This document shows positions 10,740-22,288 of a stretch of DNA of 64,000 nucleotides, one piece after another. Origin of the DNA: Avena insularis (taxonomy: Eukaryota > Streptophyta > Magnoliopsida > Poales > Poaceae). Each line of letters opens with the position of its first letter. Position 1 is the stretch's first letter. The DNA lies in the NCBI GenBank assembly GCA_023614405.1, contig CM042689.1, positions 325,228,305 through 325,292,304 on the forward strand, given 5' to 3'. Under the pieces are notes generated by a model. It saw only the letters and a program-made list of their open reading frames with translations, was not told where the DNA came from and did not search any database. The position numbers were made by a program, and so were the translations under genes.

Positions 10740-13700
10740 GACCCGGGATCAGGGCTAGACAAATACTAGATCTTATCTGATATAAGCCTAACCTAAATTC
10801 TGAAATGCGTAGGGAAATATCGATAACATTACAGAACATACAAACCATACATTAATAAGGTAAACTCTTAAGAGAGTTACAAACCAGTCATACAAGCCAC
10901 GGGTCACAGACCCATCATTACATCAAACAACGGAAGCAAACAAGTTGTTCTAAATAACAAACTTAGCAAAGGGCCTAAGAGGCCTTAAACAGAAGTAGCG
11001 ACCCTTCCATAGATCCTAGGCTGCTGCCCGGGAACCCCAACTACTCATCGACTTCGACGTAGAAACCACCTTCAGTTGGAGTAGCATCATCTGTAGAAAA
11101 CATCAACGAAGCAAGGCTGAGTACAGGGTGTACTCCGCAAGACTTATGGCTAGTGGAGTTATTTTGCATAAAGCCATCTTTTGTTTTCAAAACAAGAGGG
11201 AGAAGAAACTCGTCTAGTCAGATCATTTTCAAAAGGGGATAAGAAGACTACAACTCTTCCTTTTAAAACCATCTTTGATATTCACCAAGAACCAACATCA
11301 ACAGAACCTCTCTTCCCGGACTACCCCCTCAGACAACCCCGAGGAAGTATTCCGGATCTCACTTTAGTTGACAAGTTTTAACATTCGGTTATAGTTATCT
11401 ATGATCTTAAAGTCCGTTGCCAAGTCGTCCATAACCGTGGACACGGCTTTTCGAAAAGATTAATAACCCTGCAGGGGTGCACAACTTTACCCACACGTAC
11501 CAACCGATTCTTAATGCCAAATATTATTAGCCCTCTTCCTTGGAAGGCCGACAGAGAGTGGTTGACCACGACCTTTACCTTGCTTTTGCCGAGACCATGA
11601 GCCACGCACTAAGGAGATGCCGCCATAACGGGTCGAGTCCCGAAGTCGGTCCCTAGCGATGTGAACAGGGTTTGAGATTACGGATGCCGGGCATCTCCCA
11701 TTCCCTGCCACGCTTACCTACCTGTATGAATGCACCTCCTTCACCTCCATTCAAGAATGACCAAGATACGTATGTCGAATGGAAAGCCCGAACTATGTTA
11801 CTCATGGAATCTACTAGGCAAGTTAGTTGGTCGAAGGGGTTTCCAGGCCCCCGTGTGGTTGTACGCTCATCTTGGTTCAATAGGAAAGAACATCGGGTCC
11901 TAGGGGTGGCAAGTATGGGACTACAAAAAACCACAACCCACGTGGCCTCCCATACGATCCTTAGCATGTTTATCATCCATTTCTAATCACATCATCACAT
12001 CCTACCATACTAGATTCATTCACATCTCCGGTGCATCACCTGAATGATCAACATTTGACCACTAAGCATGGCTAAGCTTGACTGAACTGTGGCACTAGCG
12101 ACGCTCATAAGCCAAACCCTAGTTATGCTAGGAGCGGTGGATAAGGTAATATAGTTCACAAAGGGAAACATGCATCAAATAGGATTACTCTGTCTACTGA
12201 TAAAAGACTGTTGAACTGAATGCATATGACGAGAATGAAATACTTTGTAATCATAGGATTCATATGTATGAGTGGGGCTTCGCTTTCCTTGTCTGTTGTT
12301 GGACTGATACTGCTCTTTGGCGGCGTTGACTTCAGCTTCGGGTTTAGTTCCTATTCGCGAGAACCAATCACCGGAAAAGAGAAAGCAACACTCAACACAT
12401 GGCATGTGCAATGCTCATACAATATGGATGATATGACAAGTTAAATAGTGTTGAATTGAACCCTAAAACATGCTTGGTCACTTTAAAGGTGGTTCCGAAG
12501 ATCCAAACCCTAAAACATGGGAATCATCGGAATCACCTATGGGGTTCAATTAGTTCTTCTAATTAAACTTGCTATCAAAGTTGATTAACAATGTGTGATT
12601 ACAGCTTAGTTAGATAGGTTTCATTTTTCTGATCATTTTAGTATATTATTTGTATTTTTCTGATTTAAAATGAATTAGTTATGAATTTCCCAAATTTTAA
12701 TTCATTTTAAGTCATTTTTTTTAATATTTGCAATAATTTCCAAACTTGGGCCCACATGTCAGATTTTTAATCATTTTAGAAAATAATTACAGAAAATAAT
12801 AAAATCCTGACAGGTATGGCCCACCTGTCATACATTTTTCATTTAATAAAACAATTACAGAAAACATTTATAGAAATTAGATAAAAGAAAAAGAACAGGA
12901 TTATTGCATAGGCATGACATCATGCTGACGTCAGCCAGGAGCAACCTTGCAGATCATGGATGGATCGATCGATCCAGAGCTCCCCGGGAGGCGTGGTTGG
13001 GGGCGTTGGGAAGAGGGCCATGCGGGCTAACAGAAACTGGCGGCGCCACCTGCAGGAGGTCACCGGAGAGGGAAGCACGACAGCGGCGAGCGGTGGCAGA
13101 GATAGGTGGTCGATGGGGAGGGGGATAGAGAGTGAGAGGGAGCAAGGGAGAGGGTCCACGAGGACCAGCTGCTCACTAGCAAGCCGATGGAGGGTTCGAC
13201 GAGGTCGGGGACGGTCGAGAGCGGCCGCAATCGGCGATGAACGCGGCGCCGGACTTTGGACAGTTGAGGTCATTGCCGATGAGTTGCAGTGTCTCCGGCC
13301 GATTCCTTTGGCAGGGATGGTCAGCGCGGCGAGGCGAAGCTAGCAATGGTCTCAGATGGCGAAGGGGTGGTCAGGAATGGCGGGGCACGGCGGCGGCGCG
13401 CATCGTAGCGTCGGCGAGATCGACGGCGAGGGTGCTTCCAGGCAACTGCTTGCCGGCGAGGGAAAATAAGAAAGGGGAGAAGGACGAAGGGGTACGGGCC
13501 TGGCTAGGCCGGCTTGGGCCCCGGGTGGGCTGGCTGCTAGCTACGGTGGGCGGCAGAAAGGAGAGAAAAGAGATGGGCTCAGCCCAGTCAGAGTAGACAA
13601 ATGTTTTTATTTCCAGAAATGTTTTTCTATTTCTATTTTCGGATTTCCCTTTTGTATTTTAAATTTTAAATCTGTTTTGAATAATCTCAAATCATAGGAA

Positions 13701-13928
13701 CTTTTGTAATATAGCTGAAAACACTAAGGGGCCCTTGGTACTGATTGGGCTCCATGCATTTTGTGTTTCTTTCCAAATATTTTCAAAACCAGATGAATGT
13801 TTCAAATAGAGAGAAAAGTTAGGGTTTTTATTTGTTCTTCTTTGGTTGAATCAAAGTGCAAATGTTATGAATGCATGCAATTATCAAACATATCTTATTT
13901 ATATTACACAAGAGGGTGGTATGTTACA
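10734..13928 (-). repeat. Element A, 3' LTR
   Basis: The boundaries are set by matching the second copy at 31,644-34,968. On the plus strand it begins TGTCACGACCCGGG and ends GGTATGTTACA. In the element's own direction it therefore starts TGTAACATACC and ends GGGTCGTGACA. It holds an AT-rich third (12,540-12,900) and a GC-rich block (12,900-13,600), the latter resembling a CpG promoter region. Open frames inside it match no protein family. It lacks about 130 bp present in the other LTR near 34,299-34,430. Confidence 0.93.
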
Positions 13929-13942
13929 GCTCTACCCCACTT
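13929..13942 (-). other. Element A polypurine tract
   Basis: On the minus strand AAGTGGGGTAGAGC lies directly before the 3' LTR. This is the expected position and base composition for the primer of plus-strand DNA synthesis. Confidence 0.7.
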
Positions 13943-13965
13943 ACAAGAATCTTGACCCGAGATTC

Positions 13966-16292
13966 CTAGGTTTTAGAAAAAAAGGCAGGGTACTCAGATC
14001 GAAGACGGTCTTCGCGTTCCCAGGTTGCTTCTGACTCAGAGTGATGAGACCATTGAAATTTCAGGAACTTGATGGTTTGACGACGAGTCTTGCGCTCGGT
14101 TTCATCAAGAATACGAACAGGGTATTCTCGGTAGGTTAGATCATCTTGGAGATCCAAAGTTTCATGGTCCACACCATGAATGGGATCCTTGAAACAACGC
14201 TTGAGTTGAGACACATGGAATACATCATGTACCTCTGGAAAAGATGAAGGTAGATCCAACTTGTAGGCAAGCTCGCCTCGTTTGGAGAGAATGCGAAAGG
14301 GACCAACGTAGCGAGGAGCCAATTTGCCTTTGATACCGAATCGATGGACACCCTTTAGAGGAGTGACCCGGAGATAGACTTGATCACCAACTTCATAATG
14401 AACATCAAGATGATGACGATCGTATTTGGTCTTCTGACGGGATTGAGCGGCCTTTAGACGCTCTCGAATTATGCGAACTTTATATTCTGCTTCTTGGATC
14501 ATGTCCGGACCAAAGAATTGTCTTTCGCCAGTTTCTGTCCAGTTCAGCGGTGTTCGACATGTTCTCCCATACAGGAATTGGAAAGGTGCCATGCCCAAAC
14601 TAGATTGAAAACTGTTGTTATAGGAGAACTCTGCAAAAGGAAGACATTTCTCCCAGTTCTTTCCAAAGGATATGACACACACTCTGAGCATGTCTTCAAG
14701 AATTTGATTCACTCTTTCAGTTTGACCACCGGTTTTAGGATGATAAGCTGTGCTGAAGGAGACATGAGTTCCCATTGCTTCTTGGAAACTTTGCCAGAAT
14801 TTGGAAGTAAACAAACTTCCACGATCAGAGATGATCTTCTTGGGAACACCATGAAGAACGACGGTCCGAGAGATGTATAGGTCAGCCATTTGACTAGCAC
14901 GGATAGTTTCTCGAACCGGAAGGAAATGAGCAACTTTAGATAACCTATCAACTATTACCCATATGGCATCATTCCCTGCTTGTCTCCTTGGGAGTCCAGT
15001 GATAAAATCCATACCAATTTCATCCCATTTCCACTCAGGAATTTTCAACGGTTGCAGAAGTCCAGCAGGCCTTTGGTGTTCAGCCTTCACACGACGGAAA
15101 ACGTCGCACTCTGCAACAAAGCGAGCGATTTCTGGTTTCATTCCACTCCACCAGAATCTTTGACGGAGATCTCGGTACATCTTGGTACCACCAGGATGGA
15201 TAGAAAGAGGGGATTCATGAGCTTCTAGTAGGATTAGATCTTTGATTTTTCGACTGTTTGGAACCACTAGCCGGTTACTAAAGTATAGAATACCTTGATC
15301 ATTGACGGAAAAACATTTAGCTTCACCGATTGCAACACGTTCTTTGATCTTGGTAACTTCATCATCTTGCTTTTGAGCTTCCTTGATTTGGTCCTCAAGA
15401 GAAGATTTTATTTCAAGGTTGGCAAGGAATCCACAAGGAACCACTTCAAGGTTAATACGCTTGATTTCCTCGTAGAGAGCAGGTTGGGCTTGTGAAATCA
15501 TCAGATTGTTGCAATAAGACTTCCGACTTAGCGCATCAACTATGACATTGGCTTTGCCGGGTTGATAGTTGAGACCCAAATCATAATCTTTGATGAGTTC
15601 CAACCATCGTCTTTGCCTGAGACTCAGATCTGGCTGGGTAAAGAGGTACTTTAGGCTTTGATGATCCGAGTAAAGTTCGCAACAGGTACCGATGAGGTAA
15701 TTTTGCCATTGCTTGAGAGCATGAACAACAGAAGCGAGCTCGAGATCATGGGTTGGATAATTGTTCTCATGTGGCTTCAACTGCCGAGAAGCATAGACCA
15801 CTACATGACCATCTTGCATCAATACACAACCGAGCCCTTGAAGAGAAGCGTCACAGTAGATGACGAAGTCCTTGCTTGTGTCCGGAAGGATGAGCACAGG
15901 GGCGGTGGTTAGCTTAGTTTTCAAAGCTTGGAAGCTTTCTTATGCCTTTTCTGACCATTCAAACTTCTTATCTTTCTTAAGAAGATCAGTCATAGGCTTG
16001 GCCATTTTGGAGAAGTTCTCGATGAATCGACGGTAATATCCTGCCATTCCAAGAAAACTTCGGACTTCCTTGACTGAAGTAGGTGGCTTCCATTCCAGAA
16101 TGGTCTGAACCTTATCCGGTATGACAGCAACACCACTTGCAGACACAACATGACCAAGAAAGATGAGCTCTTGTAACCAGAAATCACATTTGGAAAACTT
16201 GGCGTAGAGACGATGTTCACGAAGTTTAGTCAATACCAAACCTAGATGTTCGGCATGCTCTTCTTCGGTCTTGGAGTAGATTAGAATGTCAT
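13966..16292 (-). pseudogene. Element A pol, 3' part: RT C-terminus, RNase H, integrase, chromodomain
   Basis: Reading starts at the insertion breakpoint with the tail of the RT catalytic box (D-I-L-I-Y-S-K). The RT connection follows ([21 protein letters not shown]) to a TAA at 15,937. The same frame then runs to 13,966 as an uninterrupted 652-codon stretch. It contains RNase H ([20 protein letters not shown]), an integrase zinc finger with HPGG, the core with MDFITGLP and ISDRG and TERVN, and a C-terminal GPFRIL and chromodomain-like region ([16 protein letters not shown]). The second Cys of the zinc finger (CDVFRR) is replaced by Phe. The long intact frame suggests a fairly recent insertion. 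The stop in RT and the insertion of B inactivate it. Confidence 0.93.
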
Positions 16293-16785
16293 TGACGAGG
16301 TTTCAACTCGTCAATGCCCATTGTTATGGACTTGGGTTTTGGAGAAGATGGGGATGCTGGAGATCGTGGCACTAAGCATCGACAAGCAAACTGGGGACAC
16401 GGATTTACCTGTGTTCAGCCCCGAGGGAAAACCCTACTCCTGCTTGTCTGCTCTTTTATTGCGGCGGAACCGAAAGTTACAGGGTGCGCAGATTCGATCT
16501 GGCGTGGAGGTGTGTATGTCGTAATCGCAGGGTGTAATCGTTGTTGGGTGTCCTCCTCGTTTGGACCCTCCTAGCCTTTATATATGGGGAGGCTAGGTCT
16601 CGGGTACCGATACGAGTAGGTTACAAGTTGTATTGAAACTCTAGTCTTGTTCTTCAAGTATCCGAAGGCGTCATGGGCCTGGGCCACCCGAAAATCTTCA
16701 TGGGCTGGCGTATATTGGCCGTGGGCCTTCCTTGGGCTGGACCAGGTATGCTGAAGTTACGTACCCGTAGGGTATAACCATGTCA
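16293..16785 (-). repeat. Element B, 3' LTR
   Basis: 493 bp, paired with 28,481-28,975. Plus strand begins with TGACGAG and its inverse CTCGTCA separated by seven bases, and ends ACCATGTCA. A TATATAT box-like string lies near 16,578-16,584. Differences from the partner include a small cluster near 16,370-16,390 and several 1-2 bp indels. Confidence 0.95.
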
Positions 16786-17720
16786 GTAGCCCCCGAGTGT
16801 TTAGTCGAATCGTAGATTCGGTCGAGGACTCTTCAATCCTTCGGGTGTAACTCTGTCTTTCAAGAGAATGTGTAGGGATTGTTGATGCGTGTGCCTGACT
16901 CACCCGACGGATCAGGGTCAGTTAATCGCCTTAGGACAAAACAACACGATCTTCTTGGTGCGAGTCCTCGACCAACCCGGAACGATATCTTTGGCGTAAT
17001 TCGACTCAGGCCGCGGAGGACTTACAGGAGTGGAATTCCAGTGTTTTTAAATGATGTACCCAACGCGTCCGTCGGGATTTTTCATCGTACCTGCTGGTAC
17101 GGATTCATACTAGCAGAGCGCAGTCAGGTGTGTTGCCAGGCCATCAGATGATATCTGTAGGTCTTATCTTTGCGTCGCAGACGCATCCGAATGTTTATCA
17201 CCGGAGGTGTTTCGTGGCCAAGGAGGATGTTACTCACTTAGCATTAATTGGGCAGAGTTGCCAAAAGTTTTTGCATGCGGATCCGGAAGATCGCATGAAG
17301 ATTTCATAGGGTGCGCGCTCCCTATGGGAGTAGCCTCGAGTGTCTGCTCGAGTCATAGACTCGGCGAGACTTTAGTGCAAGCATTGCTCGCTTGTTTAGT
17401 CCGTAGGACTCGAAAAATTTTGGATGCTGAAATCCTTCCTCCCTATGGGAGTAGCCCCCGAGTCCGTAGTGGAGTCGTGGACTCGACGTAGGACTCAAAG
17501 CTCCTGTGTGTGAACGGCCATCGCTCCAGTTTGGAGTAGCCCCCGAGTGTCCGGGCGGAGTGAGAATCGGGCGAGACTCGAGTCTTGTATCATGCAACGG
17601 TAGTAGGAAAATCTCGTATGCATCACTGACTCGGAAGTACATCGGTGCGCGACCAGCGCCCCGATAGGAGTAGCCCCAAGTATTTAGTCGAATCGTAGAT
17701 TCGAGTGAGTACTTTTAGTG
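16786..17720 (-). repeat. Element B polypurine tract and repeated PPT-like modules
   Basis: The plus-strand string GTAGCCCCCGAGTGT directly abuts the LTR at 16,786; its complement is the expected polypurine tract. Similar strings recur at about 17,330, 17,451, 17,536 and 17,670. Most are preceded by a CCCTATGGGA-type or GCGCGACCAGCGC-type segment and followed by a small inverted repeat around GAGTCGTAGACTC. No protein is encoded here. The same layout occurs in element E. Confidence 0.8.
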
Positions 17721-18151
17721 GAGCCGGGTTATTGCTAGTATAGCTGTTGATGACGCCGATCTTGACGATCAATGACCTCAAGCCGCTCACGCGCCAGATG
17801 ACTTGATCGACGATGCGTGGGTCCCACTTCCCGACTTTGAATTGACCGTCACGCGGCGTGAGATGATTACGGCGTTTCTCGATTTCCGCCGTAGTGGACG
17901 CCGTGGGAACGACGGTTCGCTTTGGTGCACGCACGGCCAGATCTGCCGCATGCTAGGTCTTCTTGATGGACGGTCAGCGTGCGTCGTCTTTGCTGTTATA
18001 ATCCATGGTGAAAATCGTGGTTTGTTTTCACCGCACCAGTTCTTGCGTTTTACTGCCTCCTTGTGCTCGAGCGATTCTTGCTGTGTGTTGAAAGTTCCTT
18101 TCGCATTTCCTTTGTCTTCGTCGTTGGCAACGACACCGCCGCCGTAGCGCC
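17721..18151 (+). promoter_or_regulatory. Putative promoter and 5' UTR of the element B antisense gene
   Basis: This interval separates the PPT-like modules from the antisense ATG at 18,152. It contains GTTATAATCC near 17,995, aligned in position and context with CTTTTATACTATGG near 51,590 in element E. Both are about 150 bp upstream of the respective ATG. A TATA-box role is inference from position and conservation. Confidence 0.35.
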
Positions 18152-21100
18152 ATGGGGAAGCCAAAGAAGTCTTCGCCTGCAGTGGGAACCAGCGCCGCCG
18201 GAGGCAAGAAAGGCGCCGCCGCTGCTCGTGTCACCGATGGTGGCTGGCGGCGATCAGAGACGCGGGAGAGCGATCTCTGCAAGCTGCGCGAGCGGAGCCT
18301 GATTCCACAGGACACGACGGCCGTGAGACTCCCCGGCAGTGAGGTAATCCCCCGTCCCCCATCTGGGTATCAGGTTATGTTTGTCGCCTTCGTTTTGCGT
18401 GGGTTTTCGTATCCAGTCCATGACTTTCTTCGTGGATTGCTCTTCTTCTATGGGGTTCAACTCCATCATCTGTCTCCCAACTCCCTTCTCCACATTGCGT
18501 GTTTTATCACGCTTTGCGAGTGTTGGCTTGGCATTGAGCCACACTTTGGCCTCTTCCGGAAGCTGTATTCCGTGAGGAGGCAGTCTGGTTCGGATGGTGT
18601 GTATCCCATTGGGGGTTTCATCATCTCTCTTAGTCCCGATGTCCAATTCTTTTCCTTCTCCATGTCCGAATCTGTCCAGTACTGGTGGAGGAAATGGTTT
18701 TACATCCGTGACTCCGTGCTGCCTGGGCAAGATTTTGGTCTCGTTCCTTTTGACCCCTCCCAGTTAATTGTGAAGAAGAGGTCCTGGAAAAATCAGATCT
18801 TAGACGGTGAGGTGGCGGAGATAGAGGCCTTGTACCGTCGGGTGGAGGAGCTCCAATTGATTCCTGAGAAGGAGGTGAACGGTGTCGACATTATCCGGGT
18901 GTTTCTTGAGCGTCGGGTGCAGCCGCTCCAGGCTAGAGCGCACCCGATGTTCCTATACTCTGGGCGCCGTGATCCGACGAGGGTTTCGAGTGAGAAGGTC
19001 TCCGAGGTGGACCTTGACAAGGATCTTCGCGTGCTGTTGAAGTTCAAGGCCGACGAAAAAATCCCGGGGAAGTCGCTGACTCCTCCCTTTTCGTCGACGT
19101 TGGCCGTGCCAAAGGTGTAGATTTGCGCACGTAGTGCTTCCCTTATGTTTTTGTCAGTTGTGTACTTGTGTCCTTTGTTTGCTAACAAAGTTTCTTCTCA
19201 TCTTGTAGAGCTTCAAAGTGCCAGGCATGGCGCCACCATTGCCCGAAAGGTATCCGAATGCCGGATAATGAAGTGGTGGATTCCGTGTCCGAAGCTTCCT
19301 TCGCGCGATCTCCGGCGGAGGATGCCGACGAATCAGTGAAGACCATTCGAGTAAGAGATCACGGAGCTCGAGCGAGTCTTCGGATGCCTCGACTCCTCCG
19401 ACTCCCAGGAATCCTCGGGGTCTTGAGCGTCATGATGATGTTCAGGGGGGTTCGTCTTCTCCTATTCCTGCCGTTCCTGTGCGAGCTGTTGCTCCGCACC
19501 CGCCAGCAAAGCGGAAGAAGGAAGAGAAGAAGGAGGAGAAGAAGGAGGAGAAGAGGGCCCGGAGGGCTTCTCCTATCTTTGACCTGAGCGCGTTGGGCTC
19601 GTAAGTGTGCTTGTTGCCACTGTTGTCTTTTGCTCACTTGTTATTTTTGCGCCTGTGTTGATTGGTTCGTATGTAGGCAATCCTCCGACGGCTCTAGTGA
19701 TGGAGCGCGCGAGATGATGGGGGAGTCGAACATTGCGTCGCCGCCTCCGCAGACGGTGGCGACATCGGGTGGTGCTGCACCAGTTCCTCTTGTGCAGGAG
19801 AGGCTGGTGGTTGCGCCTCAGAATTTCGCAGGCGGGCCTGCGGGTTCGCCTTCGGAGCACGTAAGTTTTTCTGCTTCATGTCACGGGGGGAGCCCCCGGG
19901 CGTCTTCGTGTGCTGATGTTGTGTTTGCTTCTTTGTTTTGGGCGGAGCCCCCAAGTCATGCTCTTACTGCTATTGCTTTTTCCTGCAGCCTTGTGTCCGA
20001 GAGGCCAAGCGGCTGGTGGAAGAGCACCTGACGCTGGAGGTGAAAGCAAAATGCAAGGTATTAAGGTATTCGGCCTTGTAGTACTTTTTTGTTTATCCTT
20101 GTCCTGTTTGTTGACACGGCTTGTTGTGAATGCAGAGAGCATAATGACTCTCTTCGTGAGGTTGATGCTCAAGAAGAGCCTTGGCCAATTGGAGCGAAGG
20201 TCGAAGCCGCCACGAGGCGAAAGAGCGCTTTGAGCGGAGCTCACAAAGGCAGCCAAGCGAAGAGCTGCAGCAAGAAGCCGCAGGTCGTGAGGTAGGAGTA
20301 GCGGAGAAGCTCATGGCTGCTGCCAAGGCTATTTCGGGTGAGTGCTAGTTTTTGTTCTTGCTTCTTTTTCTTCGGGTCCTCTTCTATGTTGCTTTTCTTC
20401 ATGTTTTCTTCTGTTTTGTCTCAGATGCCGCAAGCATCGAGTTTGACCGTGGTGCTCTGGAGCACGGAGTGCTCGATGATGCCACTGTGGCGGTCGAAGA
20501 TCGCTGCAGACACCGTCGTCAACTCCTTGCCAAGGCAAAGGAGGTCCTTGGTCGCTTCTACCAGAGCTCTTCCGGAAGGCGCGACCCTTGAAGATGTGGG
20601 TGCTCGCAGAGGCTCTGTCGTGAAGCGCTACCGCAGCGCATAAGCGCAAGCGTAAGGGCATCGGCGTCCGTCGGCCGGGCGATGGCCATGGCGGCTGGGG
20701 CGGAGCTGGACTTGCCCCAGATCACTTCTCGGATGCCGACGGCCGCGGATGGATCGAGGTAGCCTTCGCTGCTTACTCCGCTCAGCATTTATATGGGCCC
20801 AAGCTCATTGACTTGTTGTCCGAGTACGCTGCGCAGCAGGGCGAGGCCAAAGCTATGCATTATGGCTCTGAGGCGACTCGGTTTCCTACGCATTATTAAT
20901 AGGAGATGTAGTGTAGTATGTAGTTTAATTTTGCTGTAAATATCTTTTGTGGCACCATTCTTGAGCCACGCAGTGGCCTTATTTAATGAATTCTCCGGGT
21001 TGGGCTTTATCTTTGGCTGAGTGTCTGTGCCTTCTTTTCTTCTGCTTTAGGTTCCTTCGGTGTTGACCCAGTTGGTACTTCATCCGAAAGTCCTTGCGAG

Positions 21101-21790
21101 CATCGTTGGATGATTCCTCGCAGCTCGCTTTTCATGGGATTGCGCAGCTTGGAGAGGATTTGCTTGGCTACGCGGTCGTTAACGTGTGGAAGTCCAAAGC
21201 GCACCGTAGTGCAGCCAGAGAGGAATACTTGATGGCGGAGCTGGGTCGGCTGTCCGGCAGCTGCAGTGTAAGTTGATCCTTCTTCGGCCGTAGCTTAGTT
21301 CTTCGGTGAGCTGCTGGCCTTACTCTTGTTCTGGCCGTTGTCGCAGGTGCAAATCTCCGAAGGAAGAAAAGGAGCGATTGCTGTTCGAGTCAATTGTTTG
21401 ACTCAACAGACATGGAAGCCGGTGGCTTTTTTGGGTGGATCGCGATCGCGCATGGTTCTCGCGACGGTGCAGGATCGCGTCTTCCGTGTTTCCGGTGCTC
21501 CGCCAGTGCGTATATCGCCGTCCTCGGTGTTGCACGTCATGTTTCCGTTGGATGGCGCGCCGACGACCCTTGCAGGTCTTCTGGCGAAGTTTCGGAGTGC
21601 CAGCAATGTCAAGGAGCTGGTGCGGCAGCAGCTTGTCGCAGGGGTGAAGGCTGCCTTGTCTCTTGTGAGGGTGCATCGCCCTGATGTAGATTTGGCTGCT
21701 GTGGCGACTGGGCCACCTCCTCGGCCAGATGGTGGCGAGTGGAATATGCGTCCGCATTACGCTGTAAGGCAAGATGTCAATAGATTGTAG
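18152..21790 (+). pseudogene. Antisense gene of element B (gypsy-type transposon domain), multi-exon
   Basis: Exon 1 (18,152 to about 19,114) encodes a basic start (MGKPKKSS) and the conserved plant 'putative gypsy type transposon' region (PSGYQVMFVAFVLRGFSYPV, LSPNSLLHIACFITLCEC, HFGLFRKLY). Later exons encode a linker with a Lys/Glu-rich run (about 19,512-19,557), a short coiled-coil-like segment and a C-terminal domain (21,347-21,790; SSVLHVMFPLDGAP, KELVRQQLVAGVKAALSL). Intron boundaries inferred from GT/AG sites and from element E are 19,115/19,208, 19,601/19,676, 19,861/19,988, 20,058/20,135, 20,338/20,424, to 21,050, and 21,268/21,346. Stops or frame changes are present after exon 1 (near 19,255). 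The stop at 21,788 is followed by AATAAA at 21,842. The role is unknown; it is antisense to and convergent with pol. Confidence 0.8.
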
Positions 21791-21991
21791 ATTTGTTTGA
21801 GCAGCGTGCTCGTGCTATTCTGCGAATAGGTAGAACCTGAAAATAAACAGATAGATGTAAAATTTGTATATTGCGGGCGTGTATGTGCCCTTTGTTGTAA
21901 AGGTTTGCTTGTTAGCGAGCACGCAGTGCTTTGATTTAGTACGTGCCCTTTTCGTTAGCCTGACGTGGTCAGCTACTCAGGTGTACATGTG

Positions 21992-22130
21992 TTGTCCTCA
22001 GTCGATGAAATCGTGAGGTGGGGGAGCCCCCGAGCGCGTTTTGTCCTCAGTCGATGAAATCGTGAGGTGGGGAAGCCCCTGGCTGCTTTTGTCCTTAGTC
22101 GATGAAATCGTGAGGTGGGGAGCCCCGTGT
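21992..22130. repeat. 48-49 bp tandem repeat, three copies, between convergent genes
   Basis: Copies start at 21,992, 22,041 and 22,089. Each reads TTGTCCTCAGTCGATGAAAT, then CGTGAGGTGGGG(A)AGCCCC. They fill much of the space between the antisense gene's end (21,790) and the pol stop (22,289). Element E has a single, diverged copy at about 60,370-60,410, so the triplication is specific to this copy or its sublineage. Confidence 0.92.
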
Positions 22131-22288
22131 GTTAGTAGCATGTAACAAAGTTGCAGAGAAATAGTCAACCGAAGGTTGGGAGCGAGACACTTAGCTTTAT
22201 TTGTAGCGTAATGGAGGAGGTACATGGTTCGGCTGAGTAGCCTTGGCCATAAGCCTTATTGAAAGTAAAAGGGGTACATTGCCCATTG

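Noticed and set aside
12900..13600. Several long open frames in the GC-rich part of the element A LTRs (also 33,830-34,620)
   Set aside because: They overlap on both strands, match no protein family, and are not conserved in frame between the two LTR copies. High GC content alone explains them.
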